Below are positions 17,023 to 24,408 of a stretch of 38,275 bases of DNA, piece by piece. The stretch is taken from positions 1 to 38,275 of the forward strand of contig JAKAGU010000008.1 of the NCBI GenBank assembly GCA_021825655.1. Direction: 5' to 3'. Each line of letters opens with the position of its first letter. Position 1 is the first letter of the stretch. This DNA is from a bacterium. GTDB taxonomy: Bacteria; Patescibacteriota; Doudnabacteria; UBA920. Position numbers and translations under genes: made by a program. Below the pieces are notes generated by a model. It was not told the DNA's origin. It saw only the letters and a program-made list of their open reading frames with translations, and ran no database searches.

Positions 17023-19107
17023 TTACTCGAAATGGATGATTTTGTCTTTAATCTTTGCCCATAGCCCCGGATATTTCTTTAGGCCGGGGTCGTCTGTCAA
17101 AAGGCCTCTGGCGGCTTGCCTGGCCGGCTCAATCAGGGCCAGGTAGTCGGGATTAAAATATTTAAAATTCCACCCAGACTGCGCTTGGCCGTAAATCTCG
17201 CCAAAGCCCCTTGATTTCAAGTCTAATTCGGCCAATTCGAACCCGTCTGCGGTTTTGCAGAATGCCGACAGTCTTTCTTTTGCCTCCGGTGTTTCCTGGG
17301 AGAGGAAAAGAAAACAGTGGGACTGGTGCTCGGCCCTGCCCACGCGCCCCCTGAACTGGTGCAGCTGGGACAGGCCAAACCTTTCAGCGCCCTCAATGAG
17401 AATTACCGAAGCATTGGGCACGTCGACCCCGACTTCCACCACGGACGTGGACACTAAAATTTGGGTTTTATTGGCAAGAAAATCCGCCATGGCCGTATCT
17501 TTATCTGCGCCCTTCATTCGTCCGTGCAGGAGCCCGATTTTGAGGTTTGGGAAGGCTTTTTGCAGGACTGACAGTTCCGCTTTGGCTGCTTTTACGCCAA
17601 GGGTGTCAGATTCTTCAATTAAAGGCGTTATCACAAAGGCTTGCCTGCCGGCTCGGGCTTGTTTTTCAATAAAAGCATAAGCCTTTTGCCGGTCGCGGCT
17701 GTCCACCAAGCGGGTTAGTATGGCTTTCCGGTTTTTAGGTTTGGTACGGATCTGAGAGACGTCCAGTTCCCCGAACCTGGCCAGTTTTAAGGTGCGGGGG
17801 ATAGGCGTAGCGCTTAATGACAGCAGGTGAGGAACCTTGGCTTGGCTTCCTATTAGTTCTGCCCGCTGCTCCACGCCCCAGCGGTGCTGTTCGTCAATCG
17901 CCACCAGCGCGAGGTTTTTAAATTTAACCGTTTTTTGTAAGAGGGCATGGGTCCCGAAATATAGCCCCGGCATACCCTCGCGAATTTCTTCCAGTAAATT
18001 CCGTTTTTTTGTCTCTTTGGAATTGACTATGGAAAAGTTTTGCGTAAACAGAACGCAACGCGTATCGGTACTCAGGCTTTGGGGCGATAAAATGTATTTT
18101 TTTGCAGTTTCAAAATGCTGTTTGGCCAGAATTTCCGTTGGCGCCAGAAAAACGGTTTGGAACCCCGCGCCCGCGGCCTGGGCCAGGGCCATCAGGGCGA
18201 CCAGGGTTTTGCCGCTGCCTACGTCACCTTCCAGCAGGCGGTTCATGGGCAGGTTTTTTTCCAAGTCTTGCAAAATTTCCCAGGCGGCTTTTTTTTGCGC
18301 TGGCGTAAGTTCAAAAGGCAGCCGCGCCAAGAGGTTTTTTATTAAGGCCTGGTCAAAGCCGATGGGGTAGGCCGCTTTTGCCCTGAGCTCCAGTTTGGTT
18401 TTTTGGGCGGCCAGCTGGTTAATAAAAAGTTCTTCAAATGCCAGGCGCTTGTTGGCCAGGCCGGCCTGCTCTAGGTTTTCTGGAAAATGGGAAAACCGGA
18501 CCGTGTCCTTTAGGTTTGGAAGTTCGTGCTGGTTTAAAATCTTTGCTGGCAGGTCGTCGCTCAGGCCGCTTACCAGCGGCAGGCAGCTTTTTACCAAATT
18601 ACGGAAAGTTTTCGGGTAAACGCCTGACTTTAAGTGATAGACAGGCACCAGGCGCGATGTGTGGACCGGAAAATCCGACGCTTTTTCGTAGATGGGGTTA
18701 ACAAACTGTAGCGTGCCTTTGTAGACTTCGGGCGTACCGGCTAAAAAAATTGCCTCGCCTTTTTTTAAGGTCTTGGCCAGATAGCTTTGGTTAAACCAGA
18801 CAACCTTGACAGAGGCGGTGTCATCGGATACCAGAGCTTCGGCCAGCGACATGCGCCCCCGGAAAGAGAAGCGGCTGGCAATGGTTTTTATAGTAACGCT
18901 GACACTCACACTCTCGCCAGTTTTCAGCTCTTTGAGTTTTTGGGTTTTAGAAAAGTCCAGGTAGCGGAAAGGAAAATGCAAAAGCAGGTCGCGGGCCGTA
19001 AATATCTCCAATTTTTTTAAAGCCGCAATCTGCGGCTTGTTGAGTTGGACGGCGTCTTCAATTTTATAATCCAATTGGTCCATCGGCGTGTCCGGCGAAG
19101 CTGCCAA
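17023..19107 (-). CDS. recG: ATP-dependent DNA helicase RecG
   Basis: This superfamily 2 helicase remodels stalled forks and Holliday junctions. The length of 694 aa matches RecG. Residues about 20-55 form the N-terminal helical part (ALKKLEIFTARDLLLHFPFRY). About 60-160 are the wedge/OB domain (SRFSFRGRMSLAEALV, VWFNQSYL). Helicase motifs follow: Walker A GDVGSGKT near 293-300, DEQH box near 403-406, SATPIPRTL near 430-440, and motifs V/VI with STSVVEVGVDVPNA and QFRGRVGRAEHQSHC. The C-terminal region keeps DLKSRGFGEIYG. The TTG at 19107 has an AGG just upstream; an ATG at 19083 (686 aa) is an equally good start and would be safer biologically. It follows tRNA-Arg on the same strand. Confidence 0.96.
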   Translation of the reverse strand: MAASPDTPMDQLDYKIEDAVQLNKPQIAALKKLEIFTARDLLLHFPFRYLDFSKTQKLKELKTGESVSVSVTIKTIASRFSFRGRMSLAEALVSDDTASVKVVWFNQSYLAKTLKKGEAIFLAGTPEVYKGTLQFVNPIYEKASDFPVHTSRLVPVYHLKSGVYPKTFRNLVKSCLPLVSGLSDDLPAKILNQHELPNLKDTVRFSHFPENLEQAGLANKRLAFEELFINQLAAQKTKLELRAKAAYPIGFDQALIKNLLARLPFELTPAQKKAAWEILQDLEKNLPMNRLLEGDVGSGKTLVALMALAQAAGAGFQTVFLAPTEILAKQHFETAKKYILSPQSLSTDTRCVLFTQNFSIVNSKETKKRNLLEEIREGMPGLYFGTHALLQKTVKFKNLALVAIDEQHRWGVEQRAELIGSQAKVPHLLSLSATPIPRTLKLARFGELDVSQIRTKPKNRKAILTRLVDSRDRQKAYAFIEKQARAGRQAFVITPLIEESDTLGVKAAKAELSVLQKAFPNLKIGLLHGRMKGADKDTAMADFLANKTQILVSTSVVEVGVDVPNASVILIEGAERFGLSQLHQFRGRVGRAEHQSHCFLFLSQETPEAKERLSAFCKTADGFELAELDLKSRGFGEIYGQAQSGWNFKYFNPDYLALIEPARQAARGLLTDDPGLKKYPGLWAKIKDKIIHFE

Positions 19108-19152
19108 TAACCTGCAGAAGAATTGCGGGTTCCGCCAGCAATAAAAAAATTA

Positions 19153-19227
19153 TGGTGCTTCCAGCAGGAGTCGAACCTGCATCCCAGCCTTCGGAGGGCT
19201 ATACTCTATCCATTGAGCTATGGAAGC
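19153..19227 (-). tRNA. tRNA-Arg (anticodon CCG)
   Basis: The minus strand folds as a full cloverleaf. The acceptor GCTTCCA pairs with TGGAAGC, the D-arm is GCTC..GAGT, the anticodon stem TAGCC/GGCTG encloses CTCCGAA (anticodon CCG), and the T-arm is GCAGG TTCGACT CCTGC. The discriminator is A and CCA is encoded. It lies between a two-TM protein gene and recG, all on the minus strand. Confidence 0.95.
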
Positions 19228-19254
19228 TAAAGCGGCTTAAAAATTTCTGCCAGT

Positions 19255-19722
19255 TTAAAATTTAAGCCAGTGCGTAATTCTTTGTATGGGCGTGGGTTCG
19301 GTTTCCGGGTGTTCAGGCAGATAGCGGGACAAAAACTGCCGGATCTGCTCGGGGTCCTGGTCTTCAAGTTCCAGAATAACCATATTGTTGACCAGTGTCG
19401 TGGTCTCCAAGTTTACAGTTTTGTGCTTTTCGTTGTGTACAACCCAGAAATGCTTGATCTGTTTGTAGGGGATTTCTATTTTGCCCATTTTCAGCGCCTT
19501 GTGGTCAAGCTCCACCGGGACAATCTCCGGCTTTTGCCTGGAAAAAACTACAACCAGCACGCCCAAGAGGCCGGTAGTGATGGCAGCAAAGGCATCTTTC
19601 TGGACAAGGAAAAAGCCAATAATCAGGATAACTATGGAAATGAGAGTCACATACCAGCCCGCGTTTTTTTCGTAATGCCGGTATTCCGGCGCATGCCAGG
19701 AAATTTTTTGGGGAGTTGTCAT
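19255..19722 (-). CDS. Two-TM membrane protein of unknown function
   Basis: This 155-aa protein begins with a polar segment holding the pattern W-x-A-P-E-Y-x-H-Y-E-K (residues about 9-19). Two hydrophobic segments follow at about 22-40 and 44-60. A soluble beta-rich C-terminal domain of about 90 residues (VELDHKALKMGKIEIPYKQI, then VILELEDQ) could adopt a PH-like fold. I have no function for it. The ATG at 19722 is only 11 nt from the mature 3' end of tRNA-Ser on the same strand. The mRNA could therefore be released by tRNA 3' processing with a very short leader. Confidence 0.7.
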   Translation of the reverse strand: MTTPQKISWHAPEYRHYEKNAGWYVTLISIVILIIGFFLVQKDAFAAITTGLLGVLVVVFSRQKPEIVPVELDHKALKMGKIEIPYKQIKHFWVVHNEKHKTVNLETTTLVNNMVILELEDQDPEQIRQFLSRYLPEHPETEPTPIQRITHWLKF

Positions 19723-19733
19723 AATTTGTTTTG

Positions 19734-19822
19734 TGGCGGAAGGGGAGGGATTCGAACCCTCGGTACCTCATCGGTACTCCGGTTTTCAAGACCGGTGCAC
19801 TAAACCACTATGCGACCCTTCC
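19734..19822 (-). tRNA. tRNA-Ser (anticodon TGA)
   Basis: A class II tRNA on the minus strand. The acceptor GGAAGGG pairs with CCCTTCC, the anticodon stem CCGGT/ACCGG encloses CTTGAAA (anticodon TGA), the long variable arm is GTACC-GATGA-GGTAC, and the T-arm is AGGG TTCGAAT CCCT. The discriminator is G and CCA is encoded. Confidence 0.95.
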
Positions 19823-19849
19823 TAAGGGTTTTTAATGGATTTTGTCATA

Positions 19850-19877
19850 ATTATACCAGTTTCAGCTAAAAAAACAA
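19850..19877 (-). promoter_or_regulatory. Promoter of the tRNA-Ser / recG unit
   Basis: On the minus strand TGG TATAAT is a perfect extended -10 (-10 at 19855-19850), with a weak TTGTTT -35 (19877-19872) at 16 nt. Transcription would begin near 19843, about 20 nt before the tRNA. The -35 overlaps the T-tract of the neighbouring terminator. Confidence 0.6.
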
Positions 19878-19904
19878 AACGGCTCCCTCTAGAAAGAGCC
19901 GTTT
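19877..19904. terminator. Terminator after the sigma factor operon
   Basis: AAACGGCTC (19877-19885) pairs with GAGCCGTTT (19896-19904). The minus strand continues with a long T-rich tract, fitting the end of the sigma/DUF5667 transcript. The plus strand also has a CTTTTT tract. The gap 19905-20005 shows nothing else that I recognise. Confidence 0.75.
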
Positions 19905-20005
19905 CTTTTTGTCTCTCGCGCCTCCTGCTTAAGGGGGCTCGATTCAGGCGTTATCGTCCTGATTCCAGCCAGCAGCCTGTGCTGCGGACTGAGTCAAGAC
20001 AGTAG

Positions 20006-21004
20006 TTAATTGCCGTTGCTGGGTTGGGTGGACGACGGGACGTATTGAGGTTCCGGTGTTTCTGGAATATAGCCGCTGCTGGCTGCGTTGGGGTCAATCG
20101 TGATTTCTGGCTCCGTAGTGGTGGAACCGCTTTCGTTCAGACTTTTTAAGGTAGAAGTAGAGGTGGTGGCCTTTTCTCCAGGGTCTATAGCAGGCGAGGT
20201 GCTGGCTGTGTCCTGATTTTGGACGCGGGTGTCATCAAGGCTGGATTTCTGGGTCTGCTTGATGTTTGATTTTTCCAGCTCGTTGGTTGCCACCTGGATG
20301 TAGTTATTAATGACTTTTGCGCTGGCTTCAACGTTGGCTGCCAGATCTTTAGAGGAATCGGCTTTCACTTCTTTGGCCAGTTTTTCTTGGTCAGTGGCAA
20401 TAGTCTCCAATGTTTTTACCAGGGTTTTGGTTTGTTGGGGGTTGAGGTCATTTTTTCCCGCAGCCGAGACTGCATCCAAAGTGTTTTTGGTCTGCTGCTT
20501 CAGTTCCTGGACCGCGGCCTGGGCGGTTTCCGGGCTGCTATCAGGGTTCTTTAGAATTTTTTCGGCGTCCAGCAATCTTTTTTTGCTGAATTCAACTTGC
20601 AGGGAAATTTTGCTTTCTTGCGAGCTGGCAAACTGGAGCTGGAGGTTTTCCGCTGTTTTTTTCACTGCAAACAAGGTTTGCCCCGGAAGGCTGTAATAAG
20701 CGGCATAACCCGTTCCGGCTACAGCAGAGAGGAATAGCGCCAAACTCATGCTAACTGTGGCCAGCCGGGAGAAGTGCAGCCACTGGTACCAGGCTGTCTT
20801 AACCGGGGCAAGCGCATATTTCCTGCGCATGGCAGGGGCAGGCACGGTTTTTTTCGGGAGTTGGGCAAGTTTCTGAGCTAACACCAGGTTTTCGGCCAAA
20901 TGTTCCTGTTCCGGTTGGCACTTTAAAACCGCTTCCTCCAGCGAGGCGCCGTTTTGGAGCTCAATCAGAGCTTGTTCAAAAATTTTGTCTAACTCTTTAT
21001 TCAT
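20006..21004 (-). CDS. DUF5667-type membrane protein, probable anti-sigma factor
   Basis: In this 332-aa protein, residues about 1-75 are a cytoplasmic helical domain, as expected for sigma binding. A single TM segment lies at about 80-104. An external domain begins with the DUF5667 hallmark Y-S-L-P-G-Q-T-L-F-A-V-K-K-x-x-E, followed by a Lys/Glu/Gln-rich helical bundle (about 120-225) and a Ser/Thr/Pro-rich tail that ends the protein. A sigma-binding inside and sensor-like outside fit a membrane anti-sigma factor for the ECF factor encoded just upstream. ATG at 21004 overlaps the sigma gene's end by 8 nt, so translation is probably coupled. The frame could extend to a TTG at 21016, but the ATG is preferred. 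The anti-sigma role is inferred from topology and gene pairing. Confidence 0.75.
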   Translation of the reverse strand: MNKELDKIFEQALIELQNGASLEEAVLKCQPEQEHLAENLVLAQKLAQLPKKTVPAPAMRRKYALAPVKTAWYQWLHFSRLATVSMSLALFLSAVAGTGYAAYYSLPGQTLFAVKKTAENLQLQFASSQESKISLQVEFSKKRLLDAEKILKNPDSSPETAQAAVQELKQQTKNTLDAVSAAGKNDLNPQQTKTLVKTLETIATDQEKLAKEVKADSSKDLAANVEASAKVINNYIQVATNELEKSNIKQTQKSSLDDTRVQNQDTASTSPAIDPGEKATTSTSTLKSLNESGSTTTEPEITIDPNAASSGYIPETPEPQYVPSSTQPSNGN

Positions 21005-21581
21005 CGTAATCTTCAAAAAGTTCTTTTAGTTTGGTAATTGCCCGGAACTGCGCTACCCGGACTGCGCCCTCTGACTTGTTGGTCAGCTGGGCAATGATTT
21101 CGTTGCTCAAGCCTTCAAAGAATTTCATCTTCAGTATCTGCCGGTAATCTTCGGGCAATTCTTTGAGCAGCTCGTTAAGGATTTTTTGCTGGTGGCTGAG
21201 TTCGAGTACTTCCAGGACAGCGTCGTCGTAGCTCAGGGTCTGTTCAATCTCTTTCAGCTCCACTAGTTCCTTTTTGCTGCGGTAATGGTCAATAATCAAG
21301 TTCCGGGCAATTTGGTAAAGCCAGGCTTCCAGGCTTTTGGCTTGTTTTATGCTGCCGAGCTTGGTATAGGCTTTCAAAAAAACCTCTTCAGCCATGTCTT
21401 CTGCCGTTTCTTTGTGGCTCACCCGGTAGTAGATGAAAGTGTAAATCCTCTTAAAAAAGAGGTTGTAAATTTCGCCAAAAGCCGCAGTTTCTCCTTTTTT
21501 AGCCTTAATTAAAAGGTTTTCCAAAAAAAGAGATTCTTTGAAAGAACTATTATCACTTATATAGACGTATGAACTGTTCAT
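20997..21581 (-). CDS. ECF-type (sigma70 family) RNA polymerase sigma factor
   Basis: In this 194-aa protein, region 2 (about 25-95) carries AFGEIYNLFFKRIYTFIYYR, the ETAEDMAEEVFLKAY block that contacts polymerase, and the -10-reading segment LEAWLYQIARNLIIDHYR. Region 4 (about 130-190) has LPEDYRQILKMKFFEGLS, NEIIAQLTNKSEGAVRVAQFRAI-type helix-turn-helix sequence that binds the -35. Region 3 is absent, so it is group 4. The first about 20 residues are a poorly conserved extension. It overlaps the membrane DUF5667 gene and is probably held inactive by it. Targets cannot be read from this window. Confidence 0.93.
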   Translation of the reverse strand: MNSSYVYISDNSSFKESLFLENLLIKAKKGETAAFGEIYNLFFKRIYTFIYYRVSHKETAEDMAEEVFLKAYTKLGSIKQAKSLEAWLYQIARNLIIDHYRSKKELVELKEIEQTLSYDDAVLEVLELSHQQKILNELLKELPEDYRQILKMKFFEGLSNEIIAQLTNKSEGAVRVAQFRAITKLKELFEDYDE

Positions 21582-21659
21582 TTGTTACAGAATTAAGCGA
21601 TAAAACGGAAATCCGGTGCATACATACTGAAAATCCACCCAAACAGGCTCGGATGATTT

Positions 21660-21668
21660 ATTTTAACA
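21660..21668 (-). promoter_or_regulatory. Possible extended -10 promoter of the sigma operon
   Basis: On the minus strand TGT TAAAAT ends at 21660. It would give a leader of about 70 nt before ATG 21581. No -35 match is seen. A weak hairpin (AAATC..CC / GG..GATTT) lies in the leader. There is no strong terminator between this point and the phosphotransferase operon upstream, so read-through from that operon is also possible. Confidence 0.3.
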
Positions 21669-21680
21669 TATCCTGGCGAA

Positions 21681-22619
21681 TCAGAGAGTGGTGATAGGGC
21701 GCGACTGGGTAATATAGAAGCGGCCTTTTTCAAATGCCCACTCAATATCCTGGGGATGGTTGTAGTGGTTTTCAATGCGCTTGCAGATTTCGGCCAGTTC
21801 TACAATTTGCCGGCCCGCAAGCTTTTGTTTGCCGCCCTGGCTTGCGGAAAGTTTCTTGTTGAGGTTGCCTTTGGGGGTTTTGACAATGGCAAATGCCTGT
21901 TGGGACACGTTGATATCCAAAATGGAAAAATCATCCTTGTGGACGATGTAGGTATCCGGGGTAACCATGCCCCCGACAATGGCTTCGCCCAGGCCAAAGC
22001 CGGCTTCCAGCACCATTTGGTTGTAGTCTTTGGTGACGGGATGAACAGTGAAAGCAATGCCGGAAATTTCCGACTGCACCATTTTTTGCACCACCACGGC
22101 CACCGATACCTTGGTCTTGTGAAGTTTTTTTTCAAAGCGGTAAAAAATTGCCCGGGGCGTAAAGAGAGAGGACCAGCACTTTAAGACGTGCTTAATTACG
22201 TCTTTCTCCGTGACGTTTAGGTAGGTTTCCAGCTCTCCGGCCCAGGAGGCGGTCTTGGAATCCTCGGAAGTGGCGGAGGAGCGTACGGCCACGAATTTGC
22301 TTTTCAGTTTTTTAAAATCCGTCAAGATTTCTTTTTGCAGATCCGCGGGCATTTTAGTTTTGGCAATAATGGCGCGGATTTCGTTGGAAGCGCGGTCCAC
22401 GGTGTTTAAGTCTTTTTTATTGACTTCTTTCAGGCGAGCTTCAATTTCCACATCTAAAGCGGTTTCTTTTAAAAAACGGTCAAAAGCCGCAGCCAGGACC
22501 ACAAAACCCGGAGGCACCTGGAGTCCGGCCTTAGTCATTTCACCCAAAGAGGCGCCCTTGCCGCCGGCAACCGCTACATCGTTTTTGGAAAGGTCTTTGA
22601 AGTTTTTGGTATAGCTCAT
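21681..22619 (-). CDS. Stand-alone ATP-grasp domain of PEP synthase / rifampin phosphotransferase type
   Basis: This 312-aa protein covers only the N-terminal nucleotide-binding domain of PEP synthase-like enzymes. That domain uses ATP to phosphorylate a histidine on a separate swivelling domain. Family motifs are complete: the Gly-rich AGGKGASLGEM loop near 18-28, VRSSATSED near 113-121 with the following SWAGELETYLNV, the strand VVVQKMVQSEISGIAFTV, EAGFGLGEAIVGG with PDTY, and the end motif DIEWAFEKG plus QSRPITTL. The protein stops exactly where this domain normally ends (about 310-315 aa), with a proper stop codon. No PEP/pyruvate TIM-barrel domain exists anywhere in the window. It begins 2 nt after the free His-domain gene and is last in an eight-gene operon, so it may charge all seven His domains. 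Confidence 0.88.
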   Translation of the reverse strand: MSYTKNFKDLSKNDVAVAGGKGASLGEMTKAGLQVPPGFVVLAAAFDRFLKETALDVEIEARLKEVNKKDLNTVDRASNEIRAIIAKTKMPADLQKEILTDFKKLKSKFVAVRSSATSEDSKTASWAGELETYLNVTEKDVIKHVLKCWSSLFTPRAIFYRFEKKLHKTKVSVAVVVQKMVQSEISGIAFTVHPVTKDYNQMVLEAGFGLGEAIVGGMVTPDTYIVHKDDFSILDINVSQQAFAIVKTPKGNLNKKLSASQGGKQKLAGRQIVELAEICKRIENHYNHPQDIEWAFEKGRFYITQSRPITTL

Positions 22620-22621
22620 TT

Positions 22622-22936
22622 TTAAAAGTTAATTATGCCGGTTTCGGCGTTTAGCTCAACCAATTGTCCGTCTTTAATGTCGCGCGTAGCGGTTTGGGTG
22701 CCGACAATACAGGGGATGTCGTGTTCGCGTGAAATCAGTGCGGCATGGCTGGTCAGGCCGCCATGGTCAGTGATGATGCCGGAAATTTTCCCCGCCACTT
22801 TAATAATTGCGGCATTGCCTTGCTCTAAAACCAAAATGTCGCCAGAAGCAACTTTATCCAGGTCGGCTTCCTGTCCCACTATTTTTGCCAGGCCTTTTGC
22901 GTAGCCCTTGTTCCCCACAGTGCCTTGTAACTGCAT
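22622..22936 (-). CDS. Stand-alone swivelling phosphohistidine domain (PEP-utiliser mobile domain)
   Basis: This 104-aa protein consists of just the mobile His domain of PEP-utilising enzymes. It has the entry G..GYAKG.A.I, the SGDILV turn, and the active-site segment ITDHGGLTSHAALISRE with the phospho-accepting His64, followed by PCIVG and the closing DGQLVELN strand. In known enzymes this domain is fused to its ATP-binding domain and swings between active sites. Here it is free and could act as a diffusible phosphocarrier, like HPr in principle. It lies 5 nt after the last large paralogue and 2 nt before the ATP-grasp gene. ATG at 22936; no Shine-Dalgarno site. Confidence 0.88.
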   Translation of the reverse strand: MQLQGTVGNKGYAKGLAKIVGQEADLDKVASGDILVLEQGNAAIIKVAGKISGIITDHGGLTSHAALISREHDIPCIVGTQTATRDIKDGQLVELNAETGIINF

Positions 22937-22941
22937 GATGG

Positions 22942-24408
22942 TTAACTAATTTTTCTGACAATGCCTTGGTTGGCATCCACCTCTATTATATCACCGTTTT
23001 TAAAAATTTTGGTAGCAATCTTGGTGCCGATGAGGCACGGCTTTTTCATTTCCCGGGCCACAATGGCCGCATGCGAGGTGATGCCGCCGTGATCGGTTAC
23101 AAAGGCGTTTGCCCGGTACATGGCAGGCAGGAAATCGGGATTTGTAGAGATGGCAACCAAAATATCGCCGTGCTGGACTTTTGGCAAATCCTTGGCGCTA
23201 AAGACCAGCCTGGCCTTGCCCATAGCCCTGCCCAAAAAAGCGGCCTGGCCTTTGAGCTCGTCGGAGGCTTCTATTTTTTCTTCAATCACCGAGATTTTCT
23301 TAAATCGTAGGGCTTTTCCCTTGCTTAGGAAAGTTCTGCTTTTCGACGTAATATACTCAAAGACGTATCGGGTACGGTCGCGGATTTTTTTCACATCAAC
23401 CTTTTTCCCCTGAGCAAGCCTGAGGATTTCCTCCCGGGTGGAGAACTGGAAGATTTTTGGGCTAAGTTTAAGCCTGGCGCTTAATTCCGCAAACAGGTTG
23501 TCGCAAATGAAGGAAAAATAATGCCTGACACTAACGCGGTAAATTTTTAGGTATGTAAAATTTCTGGCTGCGGCAAACAATAACCTTTCCTTTTTATTGA
23601 GGCCTAGTGCAATTTCCGCCTTTTTTCTTTTTGCCTCAATCTTTTTAAGGAAGTCCGCATGCTCGGATAATTGGGCTTTGGGACCGTTCTTCTGCCCGTA
23701 AATTTTTTTTAGCCGTTCAACAAAATCTTTAAAAGTGCTTAGCGGACCTTGGTAGCCGTAATTCAGCCAAGCGTATTTTTTTGCATGGCGTATAAGTTCA
23801 GGATGTTTTAGGGCAGCTTTAAAGCTTTTGATTTTTGCAGCAATCGCCAGTAAATCCTTCTGCTCCTGCCAAAAGAGGGTTACGTGTTCCGGGGTTATTA
23901 GGCTGTTTAAAACGTCCTGGATTTTTTCCTGGCCGACATTATGGAGTCTCAAAATAGCAAGCAGCTTGTTAGTCAGCAGATTATGGTCGTAATCGCTTAA
24001 AACCGGAATGCTGCCCAGCGCGTTTAACTCCAGATACAGAGGCCAGAGTTTTTTCAGCCAGCCAGCCATTTGTTTTAGGCTGGTTTTTTTCAAATCAGCT
24101 TTTTCCGCTTCCCGGCAAATGCGGTTAATTTTTCGGCCTTGGAGCTTATGCTGTTTTTCTAATTTTTTTACCGACAAGCTGCCGTCCTGAAGTTTTTTTA
24201 GGCAGGCGGCGCCAAGCGCATTCCAGTTTTCAAGGTCAAACCCATAGCGGCCGCTGTTGTTGCGGATTTCCTGAAACCCGCAGGTAAAACCCAAGCCCAA
24301 GTGCCTTTTAACCGTGGGTAAATGCATAAAGCCGTCGGCAATAGCCGCCCAGCCGTGGTAGTTGATATTGGTTTCTTCTATTAGAATTTTTATCGAATGG
24401 GGTTTCAT
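22942..24408 (-). CDS. Helical domain plus C-terminal phosphohistidine domain, paralogue 6 (last of six in transcription order)
   Basis: In this 488-aa protein, residues 1 to about 380 are a mainly helical domain of the same family as the five upstream neighbours. Shared marks are L-I-T-P-E-H then E..DLL.IA, YAWLNYGYQGP with a following aromatic/acidic stretch, and the ARLKLS segment. Residues about 390-488 are the swivelling domain with VTDHGGITSHAAIVARE; the phospho-accepting His is His446. The 5' end overlaps the previous gene in an ATGA, so translation is coupled. The helical part probably binds a substrate or protein that receives phosphate from the His domain, as the middle domain does in rifampin phosphotransferase. 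The substrate is unknown. Confidence 0.82.
   Translation of the reverse strand: MKPHSIKILIEETNINYHGWAAIADGFMHLPTVKRHLGLGFTCGFQEIRNNSGRYGFDLENWNALGAACLKKLQDGSLSVKKLEKQHKLQGRKINRICREAEKADLKKTSLKQMAGWLKKLWPLYLELNALGSIPVLSDYDHNLLTNKLLAILRLHNVGQEKIQDVLNSLITPEHVTLFWQEQKDLLAIAAKIKSFKAALKHPELIRHAKKYAWLNYGYQGPLSTFKDFVERLKKIYGQKNGPKAQLSEHADFLKKIEAKRKKAEIALGLNKKERLLFAAARNFTYLKIYRVSVRHYFSFICDNLFAELSARLKLSPKIFQFSTREEILRLAQGKKVDVKKIRDRTRYVFEYITSKSRTFLSKGKALRFKKISVIEEKIEASDELKGQAAFLGRAMGKARLVFSAKDLPKVQHGDILVAISTNPDFLPAMYRANAFVTDHGGITSHAAIVAREMKKPCLIGTKIATKIFKNGDIIEVDANQGIVRKIS

Noticed and set aside
20006-21581. Insertion sequence or prophage remnants anywhere in the window
   Set aside because: No transposase, integrase, terminal repeats or phage structural genes were seen; the secretion locus lacks a relaxase here, so a mobile element is not supported.
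21681-22936. Annotation as a complete PEP synthase split by a frameshift
   Set aside because: Both ORFs have proper starts and stops, the gene order is His domain before ATP domain (reverse of the enzyme), and the PEP/pyruvate barrel is missing altogether.
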